A stretch of 64,000 bases of DNA from Campylobacteraceae bacterium (lineage in GTDB: Bacteria > Campylobacterota > Campylobacteria > Campylobacterales > Campylobacteraceae), in NCBI GenBank assembly GCA_031268335.1, contig JAIRXG010000011.1, forward strand, positions 62,001 to 126,000, written 5' to 3'. The notes under the pieces were generated by a model. It was given only the letters and a program-made list of their open reading frames with translations. It ran no database searches and was not told the DNA's origin. The position numbers and the translations under genes were made by a program. Shown here piece after piece: positions 9,604 to 18,921 of the stretch; positions within the stretch are counted from its first letter, which is position 1; each line of letters starts with the position of its first letter.

Positions 9604-10608
9604 TTACTCTATCGTATAAAAACTATCGCCGTAATAAATCTTGTCATCGGCTACAAACAAAAAATCCTCTATATCAAAAGGGAGTTTAAAAACCTCAAAA
9701 TTTTTCAAATCCAAATCGTTTTTAATTAAATAGCCTCTTTTTTCTATAATGTACAATTTGTCTTTTGCTGCAACGGCAGAAAAAATGGCAAAAGGAAATT
9801 TTTGCTCGCCTAAAACTTTCAAATCCAAATCCGTCAAAATCACTTTTCCGTTTTTGGTAAAAACAAATACTCTATCTCTCAGCAATATTATGTCTTTTAT
9901 ATCTTCGTCTATATAGTTGATATTTGTCGGGCTTATGCCTATTATTTTTTTTGCAGTTGCGGCAAACATCCTATCCTCAACTACATCAAGAAAAATTACA
10001 TTATTAAAATCTCTCTCAGCGCTTACTACAACACTTCGTATTAGACTACCGTCATTTCTATCAACGATAACAAGTTTTCCATCAAGTGTTGGAAAAATTA
10101 CCAAACTTCCCAAAAAATACGGTGCGGCTATTCTAGAATCAAGCGATGGCATACTATCAGTCTTTTTTTGAAAAATAGTCACGTTACTATTTGTATCAAC
10201 GAGCAATAATGTGTTATCTGACGTTATAATCGCCAAAGCATTTTCATCAATTGCAGCTGAGGCTATTATCATTCCAACGTCTTTGCTGTAAATTAAATTG
10301 CCCTCGCCGCTTTTTACATGCACAATCCCATAAGGTGAAGCTGTAATGAACTTGCCGTCAAATTCACCCAAAAAACTATGTCCCTCTTCCAAATTAATAT
10401 CTATTACATTGCCATTACTCGTAATAACGGTGCCATTTTTCAAAGAAGCGCCATCTCTTGCAACTTCTTTGATATCAGACGAAAGACTTCCGTCAAACTT
10501 TATGTTGCCATGCAAATTTTCCGGTTCAAAGTATTGTCTTTTTGTGCCGCAGCCGTTCATAAAAAACACGCATAATGCAACAAATAAGAAGCTGATAATT
10601 TTTGTCAT
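9604..10608 (-). CDS. Outer-membrane-type lipoprotein with PQQ-like beta-propeller (BamB-like)
   Basis: The 334-residue protein begins with a lipoprotein signal ending in FFMNGC (lipidated Cys at about residue 20), followed by repeated beta-rich blades with patterns such as DGKLVIVDRNDGSLIR and DNTLLLVDT, typical of PQQ-like propellers. BamB, the propeller lipoprotein of the BAM outer-membrane assembly complex, has this architecture. In E. coli bamB sits directly beside yfgM, and the gene upstream here is YfgM-like, which supports the assignment. The ATG shares its A with the upstream TAA stop, so the pair is coupled. Sequence drift in this phylum makes strict orthology to BamB uncertain. Confidence 0.7.
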   Translation of the reverse strand: MTKIISFLFVALCVFFMNGCGTKRQYFEPENLHGNIKFDGSLSSDIKEVARDGASLKNGTVITSNGNVIDINLEEGHSFLGEFDGKFITASPYGIVHVKSGEGNLIYSKDVGMIIASAAIDENALAIITSDNTLLLVDTNSNVTIFQKKTDSMPSLDSRIAAPYFLGSLVIFPTLDGKLVIVDRNDGSLIRSVVVSAERDFNNVIFLDVVEDRMFAATAKKIIGISPTNINYIDEDIKDIILLRDRVFVFTKNGKVILTDLDLKVLGEQKFPFAIFSAVAAKDKLYIIEKRGYLIKNDLDLKNFEVFKLPFDIEDFLFVADDKIYYGDSFYTIE

Positions 10609-11183
10609 TACTTTGCCTTTTCCAAAGACGGTTGATAATGCTCTAACGATTTGACTATACTCATAATAGAAGAATCTGGCGATATTGTCATAAATTTCAT
10701 ATCCGCCTCATCTGTTTTACCGTCTCTCAATAATTCGTAGCCATCCCTTAGCGCAATAAAATCTTCAAGAATAAAATCATTTTCCACATTCTCTTGTATT
10801 TGGTAAGCGACAAGGTTGGCTATAATATCTTTTTCTGCAAGTAATGTTTTTAACGTCTCATTATCGCCGTTTTTCAAAGCTTCCGTAAAAACAAAAGCTC
10901 TATACAAAGGTTTATTTTTGCTTTTTAGCGATGATAGAGCTTTTTCGTCATTTGGATTATCGAGCAATATCTTATATGCTTCGTTAGAAGCTTTGAGATT
11001 TGCGGCCTTCATTGCATTTAAACCGATATATCCTATTGCTAAAATAACTACGACTATTACCGAAGCTATGACCTTGCGCTTGTGTTTTTTAAAAAAACGC
11101 TCGCCTGCTATAATGCTTTCCAGTAACTGTTCTTGCGCGCTAAGCTCTTCTTTTATCGCTTTTATATTATCTTTTAAAGCCAA
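10608..11183 (-). CDS. Inner-membrane TPR-type protein, YfgM-like
   Basis: A charged cytoplasmic segment is followed by one membrane helix (about residues 36-56 from the TTG start, VIASVIVVVILAIGYIGL) and a periplasmic helical region with TPR-like pairs. This is the layout of YfgM, which links the Sec translocon to periplasmic chaperones. I choose TTG at 11183-11181 because it follows AAGGAAA by about six bases and begins L-A-L-K-D-N. The longer reading from 11222 begins with an unconvincing C/H/K-rich stretch. It is the first gene of the 11183-8352 minus-strand operon (yfgM-bamB-coaX-hisG). The role is inferred from architecture and neighbourhood. Confidence 0.7.
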   Translation of the reverse strand: MALKDNIKAIKEELSAQEQLLESIIAGERFFKKHKRKVIASVIVVVILAIGYIGLNAMKAANLKASNEAYKILLDNPNDEKALSSLKSKNKPLYRAFVFTEALKNGDNETLKTLLAEKDIIANLVAYQIQENVENDFILEDFIALRDGYELLRDGKTDEADMKFMTISPDSSIMSIVKSLEHYQPSLEKAK

Positions 11184-11317
11184 GTTGTTTCCTTTGTGTT
11201 TTTTAGAAATGCAAAAGCACATGTTAGCATAGGAAAAATAAAATACAAATATTGTTGGTGTAAATATGATTTCAGCACGATTGAAAATTCATTTTGGTAC
11301 AATATACACTATAAAAT

Positions 11318-11323
11318 TATAAT
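11318..11323 (+). promoter_or_regulatory. Probable -10 element for the gatC operon
   Basis: TATAAT 28 bases before the gatC start, within an AT-rich track, would initiate near 11330 and drive the plus-strand operon. The minus-strand yfgM-like gene diverges from the same 130-base interval. Confidence 0.45.
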
Positions 11324-11350
11324 GTGTATTGAAATCCTTAAGGTTGGTGT

Positions 11351-11641
11351 ATGAATATAGACAATAAGCTTCTTAAAAAAATAGAGACCCTTTCTTCTTT
11401 GAAGATAGAAGAATGCGAGAGAGAAAATATAATAAATCAACTTAGCGAAATTGTTAATTTTGTTGAAAATTTAAATGAATTAGACTCCAATAATTACGAA
11501 GCCACTTTTACAACTGTGGAAGGCGGCACACCGCTTAGAGAAGATGTACAAAAATGTGATGAAACCACAATAAAAACAATTATAAAATATGCTCCGAATA
11601 GTGATAATGGTTTTTTTATCGTTCCAAAAATTATAGAATAA
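11351..11641 (+). CDS. gatC: Asp/Glu-tRNA amidotransferase subunit C
   Basis: GatC is the small subunit of GatCAB, which converts Asp-tRNA(Asn) and Glu-tRNA(Gln) to the amide forms. The 96-residue sequence has the family pattern: an N-terminal helix with LKKIETLSSLKI, then IINQLSEIVNFVENLNELD, and a C-terminal extended tail with PLREDV. The start follows AAGG by seven bases. gatA and gatB are not in the window, so the complex is encoded at separated sites. It leads the operon gatC-pilT-cvpA-fur-lysS-glyA. Confidence 0.93.
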   Translation: MNIDNKLLKKIETLSSLKIEECERENIINQLSEIVNFVENLNELDSNNYEATFTTVEGGTPLREDVQKCDETTIKTIIKYAPNSDNGFFIVPKIIE

Positions 11642-11653
11642 AAAGGAGTCCAT

Positions 11654-12724
11654 GTGGCAGATATACCAAATATCAGGGCTTTGCTTAAAAATGTTGTGGC
11701 ATACAAAGCTTCGGATCTTCACTTAGTCAGCAAAAGCGAGCCTCAAATAAGGATTGACGGCAGATTAATGGCAGTCAATTTGCCAAAACTTGACGGTCAA
11801 ACGATAAAAGAGATGTGCTATAGCTTAATAACAGATAAACAAAAAAAAGAGCTGGAAGAAAATAAGGAGCTTGATTTTTCTATAATGCTTCCTGAAGCCG
11901 GTCGTTTTCGTGTAAATTATTATTATACGATGAATAGCGAATTAGCGGCAGCTTTTCGTACTATCCCGCTTGTTATTCCGACTTTAGACGAACTAAAATC
12001 CCCCGCCGTATTCAAATCAGTCATAAAGCGAGAAAAGGGACTGGTTTTGGTAACCGGACCCACAGGAAGCGGCAAATCAACAACATTAGCGGCAATGCTC
12101 AATGAAATAAACATGAAAGAAAACAAACATGTAATCACCATTGAAGACCCTATAGAGTTTGTTCATCAAAATAAAAAATCACTCTTTTCCATGAGGGCTG
12201 TTAGAGAAGATACAAAAAGCTTTGCCAACGCATTGAAATACTCCTTGCGTGAAGATCCGGATATAATATTAGTGGGCGAGATGAGGGATAAAGAGACGAT
12301 GTCTACAGCTATTACAGCAGCTGAAACGGGGCACTTGGTTTTTGCAACCTTGCATACTACTTCGGCTGTACAGACTATTAACCGTATTATCGACAGCTTT
12401 GATGGAAACGAACAAGTACAAATGAGAAATATGCTTTCAGTATCATTGACGGCTGTTATTTCTCAATCTTTGTTACCGCGTATTGGCGGCGGACGAATCG
12501 GTATTTTTGAAATACTTATAACAAATCCCGCCATCGCTAACCTGATAAGAGAAGATAAAGTGCATCAAATCTATTCGCAAATGCAGCTTAACAAAGCGCA
12601 ATCGGGCATGATAACGCAAACTCAGTCAATGTACGAAGCTATAAAATCAAATCTGATAACCACAGAAGACGCACTGCGTTTCTCTATTCAACCTCAAGAG
12701 TTATCAACTTTATTGGGACTGTGA
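11654..12724 (+). CDS. pilT: PilT-like type IV pilus retraction ATPase
   Basis: This is a hexameric secretion-type ATPase of 356 residues with Walker A TGPTGSGKST at about 134-143, an Asp-box region ITIEDPIEF, Walker B DIILVGEMRD and the His-box ATLHTTSA. The C-terminus keeps the PilT-like ANLIREDKVHQIYSQMQ segment, which distinguishes it from PilB/GspE ATPases, and there is no zinc tetracysteine. PilT drives pilus retraction, needed for twitching and often for DNA uptake. The start is GTG at 11654 after AAAGGAG; an overlapping ATG at 11652 is in the wrong frame. No other pilus genes are adjacent. Confidence 0.92.
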   Translation: MADIPNIRALLKNVVAYKASDLHLVSKSEPQIRIDGRLMAVNLPKLDGQTIKEMCYSLITDKQKKELEENKELDFSIMLPEAGRFRVNYYYTMNSELAAAFRTIPLVIPTLDELKSPAVFKSVIKREKGLVLVTGPTGSGKSTTLAAMLNEINMKENKHVITIEDPIEFVHQNKKSLFSMRAVREDTKSFANALKYSLREDPDIILVGEMRDKETMSTAITAAETGHLVFATLHTTSAVQTINRIIDSFDGNEQVQMRNMLSVSLTAVISQSLLPRIGGGRIGIFEILITNPAIANLIREDKVHQIYSQMQLNKAQSGMITQTQSMYEAIKSNLITTEDALRFSIQPQELSTLLGL

Positions 12725-12752
12725 AAAATTATTATAAATTAAAAGGCATTAA

Positions 12753-13373
12753 ATGGAATTTTCTTGGTTTGACATAGTTATTATCGCCATTATTTTGATT
12801 CTTGGCATAAAAGGGTTTGTTGGAGGTTTTATAAAGGAGCTGTTTGAGTTTATAGGTATTATAGGCGGCATATTTTTAGCTTCGCGTTTTTCATATAAAG
12901 TCGGGGTGTTTATTAGCGATAAAATTTACAGTATTGAAAATGAGGTGGCAATACGAATTATGGGATTTATGGTGCTGCTATTTGTGGTGTTTACGGTTTC
13001 CATTTTGATAGGCACAATAATCTCAAAAATTGTAAAATTGGGCGGATATGGAAATTTGAATAGAATTTTAGGATTTGTATTTAGTACTCTTACAGTATTT
13101 TTCGTCTTTTCGATGCTATTATTTGCAACATCTAGTATAGAGTTTGCGAAAGTTTTTGTAACAAACACTCTTGGAATCGGAAATAGTTTTATGTATAAAA
13201 AATTGTCCGCTATAGGAGAGCAGATAGTCGATATCCATCCGTCAAAACTCATTGATGCTAACAATATAGCGGATAAAATTGAACCTTTGATTGAAAAATC
13301 AAGCGAAGTTGTAGAAACCTTAGGCAACGATATAAATATTTTTATATCAAATGAAACAAGTGGTGTCGAGTAA
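12753..13373 (+). CDS. cvpA: CvpA family membrane protein
   Basis: The 206-residue protein has four hydrophobic segments in the first ~130 residues and begins FSWFDIVIIAIILILGIKGFVGGFIKELF, the hallmark of the colicin-V-production/CvpA family. A polar C-terminal tail follows. Family members are inner-membrane proteins linked to envelope homeostasis; the biochemical role is not established. It sits 28 bases after pilT and 33 bases before fur on the same strand. Confidence 0.88.
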   Translation: MEFSWFDIVIIAIILILGIKGFVGGFIKELFEFIGIIGGIFLASRFSYKVGVFISDKIYSIENEVAIRIMGFMVLLFVVFTVSILIGTIISKIVKLGGYGNLNRILGFVFSTLTVFFVFSMLLFATSSIEFAKVFVTNTLGIGNSFMYKKLSAIGEQIVDIHPSKLIDANNIADKIEPLIEKSSEVVETLGNDINIFISNETSGVE

Positions 13374-13406
13374 CGGCACTTCGGTAAACTGTGAAAAGGA
13401 AAAGGT

Positions 13407-13877
13407 ATGAAAAAGATTGAAAATGTTGAGTACGATACATTGCTTGAAAATTTCAAAGAAATTTTGAAACGCAACAAACTCAAATATACAAACCAAAGAG
13501 AAATTATTTTAAAAACGCTCTATAGTAACAATGAGCACTTTACACCGGAAAGACTCTATTTTTTAATTAAAGAGGAACGCCCCGAATTAAATGTCGGAAT
13601 AGCTACTGTATATCGTACGCTAAATATGCTTGAAGAGTCTGATATAGCGACATCTATATCATTTGGAACGCAAGGTAAAAAATTTGAACTTGGCAACAAA
13701 CCTCATCATGACCATATGATTTGCAAAAAATGCAATGCAATAATAGAGTTTGAAGATAAAGCTACAGAAAAACGACAAGAACAAATAGCAAAAGAGAGGG
13801 GCTTTAAACTTACAGGGCATCTTTTACAACTTTACGGTATTTGCGGTAAGTGTCAAAAAACCGATATGGGAGAATAG
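13407..13877 (+). CDS. fur: Ferric uptake regulator
   Basis: Fur is an iron-sensing dimeric repressor. The 156-residue sequence contains a winged-helix N-terminus ([36 protein letters not shown]), the metal-site histidine cluster KPHHDHMIC and CxxC pairs at CKKC and CGKC that make a structural zinc site. The length is typical. The start follows an AAAGG site. A recognisable Fur box lies upstream of the DUF2325-fldA operon at 54241, so a target is visible in the same window. Its end overlaps the region giving the lysS ribosome-binding site. Confidence 0.96.
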   Translation: MKKIENVEYDTLLENFKEILKRNKLKYTNQREIILKTLYSNNEHFTPERLYFLIKEERPELNVGIATVYRTLNMLEESDIATSISFGTQGKKFELGNKPHHDHMICKKCNAIIEFEDKATEKRQEQIAKERGFKLTGHLLQLYGICGKCQKTDMGE

Positions 13878-13879
13878 TT

Positions 13880-15406
13880 TTGATTTTTACAAACCAACTT
13901 GAATTGCAGCGCATTGAAAAAGCTAATATGTTAAGGGGCATAGGCAAAAACCCTTATATGCATTATACGACACGCGATATCAATGCAGTCGAATTTAAAA
14001 AAAAATTTCATTATATATATGATTTGGAAGATAAAAAAGAGAGTGACAAAGTAGTAACGCTTATCGGGAGAATAAAATTTTTACGATGGATGGGCAAAGC
14101 GGTATTTGCTAAGATTGAGGATGAGAGCAACGAATCTCTACAAATATATTTTAACAAAGAAGGGCTAGGAGACGAATGGTTTGAACATATAAAAAAGTTG
14201 CTTGACGTAGGAGATATCATACAAACAAAAGGATATCCGTTTGTAACAAAAACCGGAGAACTTTCCTTACATGTAATAACCCTTGAAATTACTACAAAAT
14301 CTATAACGCCACTTCCTGAAAAATTTCACGGACTTCAAGACAAAGAATTACGATATCGTCAAAGATACCTCGATATGATCATGAATCCCGAAGTTAAATA
14401 CACTTTTCAAACCAGAAGTAAAATAATAAGTTTAGTTAGAAGATTTTTTGAGGAGCGCGGATTTTTAGAAGTCGAAACTCCCATGATGCATCCAATCGCC
14501 GGGGGTGCAAACGCAAAACCGTTTGTAACTTTTCATAATGCATTAAATACGCAAAGATATTTGCGAATAGCTCCGGAACTTTATCTAAAAAGGCTTATCG
14601 TCGGTGGATTTGATGCTGTCTTTGAAATAAATAGAAATTTTAGGAACGAAGGATTGGACGCAACACACAATCCCGAATTTACAAGTATCGAATTTTATTG
14701 GGCACACCATAACTACAAAGATTTGATGAAATTGACCGAAGAGCTTTTTGGCGTATTGCTTGAAAAACTAAATTTACCGAAACAAATTTTATTTAACGGT
14801 AATGTTATTGATTTTTCAAAACCGTTTGAGCAAATTTCTCTTAAGGAAGCATTGGTCAAAATAGGCGGTATAGATGACACTATATTGAACGATAAAAAAG
14901 CTATTGAAGACAAACTCAAAAAAGACGCTTTTGATGTTAAGCCTAATCTAAATTTAGGACAACTTCAAGCTGAGCTTTTTGACAATTACGTCGAAAAAAA
15001 ACTTATAAATCCTACATTTATCGTAGATTATCCTATCGATATTAGTCCGCTATCCAGAAAAAGTGACGAGAATGGCGAAATAGCCGAAAGGTTTGAACTA
15101 TTTATAGCAGGAAGCGAATTGGCAAATGGTTTCAATGAGTTAAATGATCCGATTGACCAATACAATAGATTTGTGGCTCAACTTGACGCAAAAGCAGCAG
15201 GAGATGATGAAGCTCACGAGATGGATGAAGACTATATAAGAGCTTTGGGGTACGGTTTTGCGCCAACAGCCGGAGAAGGACTTGGAATAGACAGGCTTGT
15301 TATGCTTTTAACGAACCAAGCTTCTGTTAGAGATGTTATACTATTCCCGGCAATGAAACAGTTAAAAACAACAGAAAAACAAGATAGTGAAGGAGATGAC
15401 GAATGA
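13880..15406 (+). CDS. lysS: Lysyl-tRNA synthetase, class II
   Basis: This enzyme charges tRNA-Lys. An OB-fold anticodon-binding domain ([18 protein letters not shown]) is followed by the class II catalytic core with motif 2 [11 protein letters not shown] and motif 3 [12 protein letters not shown] place the start at TTG 13880-13882, six bases after GGGAGA and two bases after the fur stop. The protein then begins [16 protein letters not shown], matching the family; a GTG at 13850 would give a 10-residue extension overlapping fur. Length from the TTG start is 508. The last codons overlap glyA by four bases (ATGA). Confidence 0.96.
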   Translation: MIFTNQLELQRIEKANMLRGIGKNPYMHYTTRDINAVEFKKKFHYIYDLEDKKESDKVVTLIGRIKFLRWMGKAVFAKIEDESNESLQIYFNKEGLGDEWFEHIKKLLDVGDIIQTKGYPFVTKTGELSLHVITLEITTKSITPLPEKFHGLQDKELRYRQRYLDMIMNPEVKYTFQTRSKIISLVRRFFEERGFLEVETPMMHPIAGGANAKPFVTFHNALNTQRYLRIAPELYLKRLIVGGFDAVFEINRNFRNEGLDATHNPEFTSIEFYWAHHNYKDLMKLTEELFGVLLEKLNLPKQILFNGNVIDFSKPFEQISLKEALVKIGGIDDTILNDKKAIEDKLKKDAFDVKPNLNLGQLQAELFDNYVEKKLINPTFIVDYPIDISPLSRKSDENGEIAERFELFIAGSELANGFNELNDPIDQYNRFVAQLDAKAAGDDEAHEMDEDYIRALGYGFAPTAGEGLGIDRLVMLLTNQASVRDVILFPAMKQLKTTEKQDSEGDDE

Positions 15407-16650
15407 GTTTTTTGGCTAAAAGCGACGCTATAGTTTATGAGCTCGCCAAACAAGAGTTAGAACGCCAATCTTATAATTTAGAGATGATAGCAAGTGAAAA
15501 CTTTGCTTCCCCGTCAGTCATTGAAGCTATGGGAAGTATTTTTACAAACAAATACGCGGAAGGATACCCCGGCAAACGCTATTACGGCGGTTGTGAAATA
15601 GTAGACAAACTTGAACAATTAGCTATAGACAGAGTAAAAGAGCTTTTCGGATGTAAATTTGCAAACGTGCAACCAAATTCCGGTTCTCAAGCAAATCAAG
15701 GTGTTTATCAAGCGCTTTTAAATCCTTATGATAAAATTTTAGGTATGGATTTAAGCCATGGCGGGCATTTGACACATGGCGCTAAAGTGAGTAGTTCGGG
15801 TAAAACTTATAAGAGTTTTTTTTATGGTGTGAATTTGAACGGCAAAATCGATTATGATAGAGTGAGAGACATAGCAAAAATAGTACAGCCCAAATTGATA
15901 ATATGCGGCGCTTCGGCCTATCCACGAGAACTAGAGTTTAAGACTTTTAGAGAAATAGCGGATGAAGTTGGAGCATATCTATTTGCCGACATAGCACACA
16001 TAGCCGGACTTGTAGCGGCAAATGAGCATCAAAATCCATTTCCGCATGCACATGTAGTAGCATCCACAACACATAAAACCCTCAGAGGTCCAAGAGGCGG
16101 TTTTATCTTAACAAATGACGAAGAGATATCAAAAAAAATCAATTCGGCTATATTTCCTGGTATTCAAGGAGGACCGCTTGAAAATATAATAGCAGCAAAG
16201 GCTGTTGGATTTGGTGAAAACTTAAAACCGGAATGGAAATTATATGCAAAGCAAGTTAAAACAAATGCCAAAATTTTAGCAGACGTCTTATCCAAGGAGG
16301 GATTTGATGTGGTAAGCGGAGGAACGGACAATCATCTGATATTGCTTAGTTTTTTGAACAAAGAATTCAGCGGAAAAGACGCCGATCATGCCCTCGAAAA
16401 TGCAGGCATAACGGTAAACAAAAATACTGTTCCCGGAGAGACAAGAAGTCCTTTTGTAACTTCAGGTATTAGAATAGGCTCAGCCGCTCTTACTTCACGC
16501 GGTATGAAAGACAAGGAGTTTACATTTATCGCTCAAAAAATTGCCGAGGTCTTGAACAATATAAACGATGTGTCAATTCAACAAAAAGTCAAAAAAGAAG
16601 TAAGGGATCTTTCGTCTGGCTTTATCATTTATGATAAGGCTACCTATTAG
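15403..16650 (+). CDS. glyA: Serine hydroxymethyltransferase
   Basis: GlyA interconverts serine and glycine and charges tetrahydrofolate with one-carbon units, using PLP. The 415-residue protein shows [13 protein letters not shown] near the N-terminus, YYGGCEIVD, and the PLP-lysine motif [15 protein letters not shown] near residue 225. The ATG overlaps the lysS stop in an ATGA junction, which indicates translational coupling. The order fur-lysS-glyA is conserved in Campylobacter jejuni as I recall it. Confidence 0.97.
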   Translation: MSFLAKSDAIVYELAKQELERQSYNLEMIASENFASPSVIEAMGSIFTNKYAEGYPGKRYYGGCEIVDKLEQLAIDRVKELFGCKFANVQPNSGSQANQGVYQALLNPYDKILGMDLSHGGHLTHGAKVSSSGKTYKSFFYGVNLNGKIDYDRVRDIAKIVQPKLIICGASAYPRELEFKTFREIADEVGAYLFADIAHIAGLVAANEHQNPFPHAHVVASTTHKTLRGPRGGFILTNDEEISKKINSAIFPGIQGGPLENIIAAKAVGFGENLKPEWKLYAKQVKTNAKILADVLSKEGFDVVSGGTDNHLILLSFLNKEFSGKDADHALENAGITVNKNTVPGETRSPFVTSGIRIGSAALTSRGMKDKEFTFIAQKIAEVLNNINDVSIQQKVKKEVRDLSSGFIIYDKATY

Positions 16651-16659
16651 GAGAAAAAT

Positions 16660-17313
16660 ATGGAAGAAAAAAACGAATTAAGTGACATATTGTTAGAGCA
16701 AAAAAGTTCTAACAAAATAATGCAAATTAAAAGATTGGTTGTTATAACCGTACTTTTAGTGTTGATTTTTATGCTTGTGATTTTAATTATGAAACTTATA
16801 AGTAAACCAAAAAGCGATGAAATAGTAGCTTATCCGATGTCAACAGATACGCCTATAAATAACAATGAAATAGTCGTAGCAAATATATCTATTATAGAAG
16901 AAGATTTTGACGACATGCAGAGTAATGAAAGTAACGAGACTTCGATAATTGCAGTTATCGAAACCAACGTAGAAGAGCCTGTAATACAAACGCCTCCCGT
17001 TAAAGTAACTTTGCCGCCAAAAACACAAACAACATCTACAGCGACAAAATCTCCGCAATCAAACACTGCAAGTGCTATAAAAAGCGGGCATTACATACAA
17101 GTAGGTTCATTCTCAAATCCTCCAAGTAAAAGCTTTTTGAACAATATCGCCAAAAAAGATTATGAGTACCATCTGCATAAAACTACTGTAAAATCTCAAC
17201 AATTAACAATGGTTTTAATAGGTCCGTATCCATCTGAAAATTCGGCAAGAAATGCATTGCTTGATGTGAAAGCAACTATAGCAAAAGATGCCTTTTATAA
17301 AAAAATGCCATAA
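16660..17313 (+). CDS. Membrane-anchored SPOR-domain protein
   Basis: The 217-residue protein has a short cytoplasmic N-terminus, one membrane helix at about 26-47 (VVITVLLVLIFMLVILIM), a Thr/Pro/Ser-rich periplasmic linker and a C-terminal SPOR domain from about 140 (HYIQVGSFSNPPSKSFLNNI ... VLIGPYPS). SPOR domains bind denuded septal peptidoglycan, so a role in cell division or wall remodelling is likely. It follows glyA by nine bases with an AGGAG site and precedes a hairpin and aroE, as in related genomes. Confidence 0.85.
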   Translation: MEEKNELSDILLEQKSSNKIMQIKRLVVITVLLVLIFMLVILIMKLISKPKSDEIVAYPMSTDTPINNNEIVVANISIIEEDFDDMQSNESNETSIIAVIETNVEEPVIQTPPVKVTLPPKTQTTSTATKSPQSNTASAIKSGHYIQVGSFSNPPSKSFLNNIAKKDYEYHLHKTTVKSQQLTMVLIGPYPSENSARNALLDVKATIAKDAFYKKMP

Positions 17314-17319
17314 TATCGC

Positions 17320-17339
17320 GGGCTTCGTTTTTGAAGCCC
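17320..17339 (+). terminator. Hairpin between the SPOR gene and aroE
   Basis: A GC-rich 7-bp stem, GGGCTTC (17320-17326) with GAAGCCC (17333-17339), closes a loop of GTTTTT seven bases after the SPOR gene stop. No T-run follows. It may only partly stop transcription, because aroE starts 13 bases later. Confidence 0.5.
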
Positions 17340-17352
17340 CTTGTATTCAAGT

Positions 17353-18141
17353 ATGAAAAAATTTTGCGTATTCGGAAATCCCGTAAAGCACTCCATATCG
17401 CCAAAACTTCATAACGAAGCGTTTAAAACTTTTGGTATAGATGCAAACTATGCAAAAGTACTGCTCAAAAATGCAGATAAATTAAAAGAATATTTTCTAA
17501 AATTAAAACTCAGCGGAGCAAATATAACCGTTCCTTATAAAGAAACTGCATTTAATACATGTGATGAAATTTTCGGTATAGCAAAAAAAATAGAAGCCAT
17601 AAATACTATAGTGCAAAAAGACGATAAATTGTTTGGTTTTAACACTGACGCATTAGGGTTTTTAAAAGCAATAGAAGAGTTTGGTAATATAAAAAACGCT
17701 CTTGTTTTAGGAGCCGGCGGAACAGCAAAAGCCGTCATCTTTATATTGCAAGAAAACGGCATACATGTAGAACTTTTAAATCGTTCAAGAGATAGGATAG
17801 AGTTTTTTAAAAAAATAAAAATCAGCGCTTTTTCGTGGAACGACTATAAACCAAAAAAATATGACTTGATAATCAACACAACATCAGCAGGATTAAAAGA
17901 CGAGAGTTTGCCTGCGCCAAAAGAGCTTTTAGCACAAATATTAAAAAATGCAAAGTTTGGCTTTGATGTTATTTACGGTAAAAAAACACCGTTTTTAACA
18001 CTTTGCGAAGAGAATATGCTTACATGTAAAGATGGCGCCGATATGCTTTTATATCAAGCTGCTCTTGCTTTCAATCTTTTTTTTGACAATATTTATAGCG
18101 AAAAAGAAATAATAAAAGCAATGAAAACGGCGATGTTATAA
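17353..18141 (+). CDS. aroE: Shikimate dehydrogenase
   Basis: AroE reduces 3-dehydroshikimate with NADPH in aromatic amino-acid synthesis. The sequence begins MKKFCVFGNPVKHSISPKLH, with the substrate-binding serines of the family, then GANITVPYK with the catalytic lysine, the NADP-binding glycine motif VLGAGGTAKAV and DMLLYQAALAF near the C-terminus. I prefer ATG at 17353 (262 residues) over an upstream TTG at 17341. There is only a weak ribosome-binding site. It is the last gene of the plus-strand block; decayed DNA follows. Confidence 0.95.
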   Translation: MKKFCVFGNPVKHSISPKLHNEAFKTFGIDANYAKVLLKNADKLKEYFLKLKLSGANITVPYKETAFNTCDEIFGIAKKIEAINTIVQKDDKLFGFNTDALGFLKAIEEFGNIKNALVLGAGGTAKAVIFILQENGIHVELLNRSRDRIEFFKKIKISAFSWNDYKPKKYDLIINTTSAGLKDESLPAPKELLAQILKNAKFGFDVIYGKKTPFLTLCEENMLTCKDGADMLLYQAALAFNLFFDNIYSEKEIIKAMKTAML

Positions 18142-18163
18142 ATTAATTTTACAAACTCTTAAA

Positions 18164-18600
18164 CTACTCTTGCCTGATATCTATCTGTTTGGTCTGATAT
18201 TCCAGCTCTCTAATTTTGTCGCACAGCAAATCCATCAATCAAATCAATAAATAGCGCCGTCTCTTGCGGCTTCTTTGACAGCCTCTTTTATAAAATTTCC
18301 TATGGCTATAAAGAGTCCTTTATCTGCTCTACCCTGCATCGCTCCTTTAAAACCTCTAATTTGACTTGATATTGCACCTTTGTGCCTTTTGCACCGAAAA
18401 ATAATATTAAAGTTCAATAATCCATCTATTCTAATAATGCCTTTGCCGTCAACTCCTCTTATTTGTCGCTTGCAAAAAACCACTTTCCCTTAAAAGCCTG
18501 CAAATAGAGTAATGCTGTAAAGGATATTTTAATAGCTTGTATTCCCATCTTTTTCTTGAACTATCTCTTTACTATTATAATTTGTAATTTTATCAGCCGC
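18164..18600 (-). pseudogene. Relic of a Mrr-type restriction endonuclease
   Basis: The reverse strand contains an open stretch (18483-18244) reading GVDGKGIIRIDGLLNF, FRCKRHKGAISSQIRGFKGA, MQGRADKGLFIAIGNF and KEAVKEAARDGA. This is the C-terminal nuclease domain of Mrr-like restriction enzymes; the family pattern GIDG...Q/CKR...RG A...KGLFIT..F..EA is clear. Downstream the reading shifts frame twice to give IDLIDG and then DLLCDKIRELE with a stop at 18164. Upstream, the same frame continues through two TAA codons (TLFAGF-stop-GKVVFCK). The central Asp/Gln/Lys residues appear as D, C and K, so the expected catalytic Gln is replaced. The locus is clearly inactive. Homology is judged by eye from conserved motifs. 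Confidence 0.65.
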
Positions 18601-18921
18601 TTTTATTAAATTTTTTATTTTTCTTACTCATATGATAATTTTATTGACATCGATAACATTTATGTCTATATTTGATTTTAATAATACCCAAACTTTATGA
18701 GTGAAATTTTCTCAAACCGAACTTTTTCAAATACGTCCTACTTCACGCCAATCTATAATCTATCTCGCTTCTTCTGCCATTACCATAAAAATATTATCAG
18801 AGGTTTTAGTTTTATAAATTTTATTCGAGCAAGTGCTCTAAATATCGCAACGATGAGCTTGTTACATGATAATAAACTGCTGCTTTGTTGTTATAAATTT
18901 CTCTTATTTGCCAGTTTGTTT
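18601..18921 (-). other. Further decayed coding-like DNA between recR and the Mrr relic
   Basis: The reverse strand carries short coding-like stretches broken by stops and shifts, for example NKIYKTKTSDNIFMVMAEEA and ENFTHKVWVLLKSNIDINV. They have normal codon-like composition but no intact frame. They could be the N-terminal part of the Mrr-like gene or a second dead gene beside it. I cannot name a family. Confidence 0.35.

Noticed and set aside
11654-12724. Calling this ATPase a T2SS/T4P assembly ATPase (GspE/PilB)
   Set aside because: It lacks the zinc tetracysteine and long N-terminal domain and has the PilT-type C-terminus; gspE is present separately at 31843.
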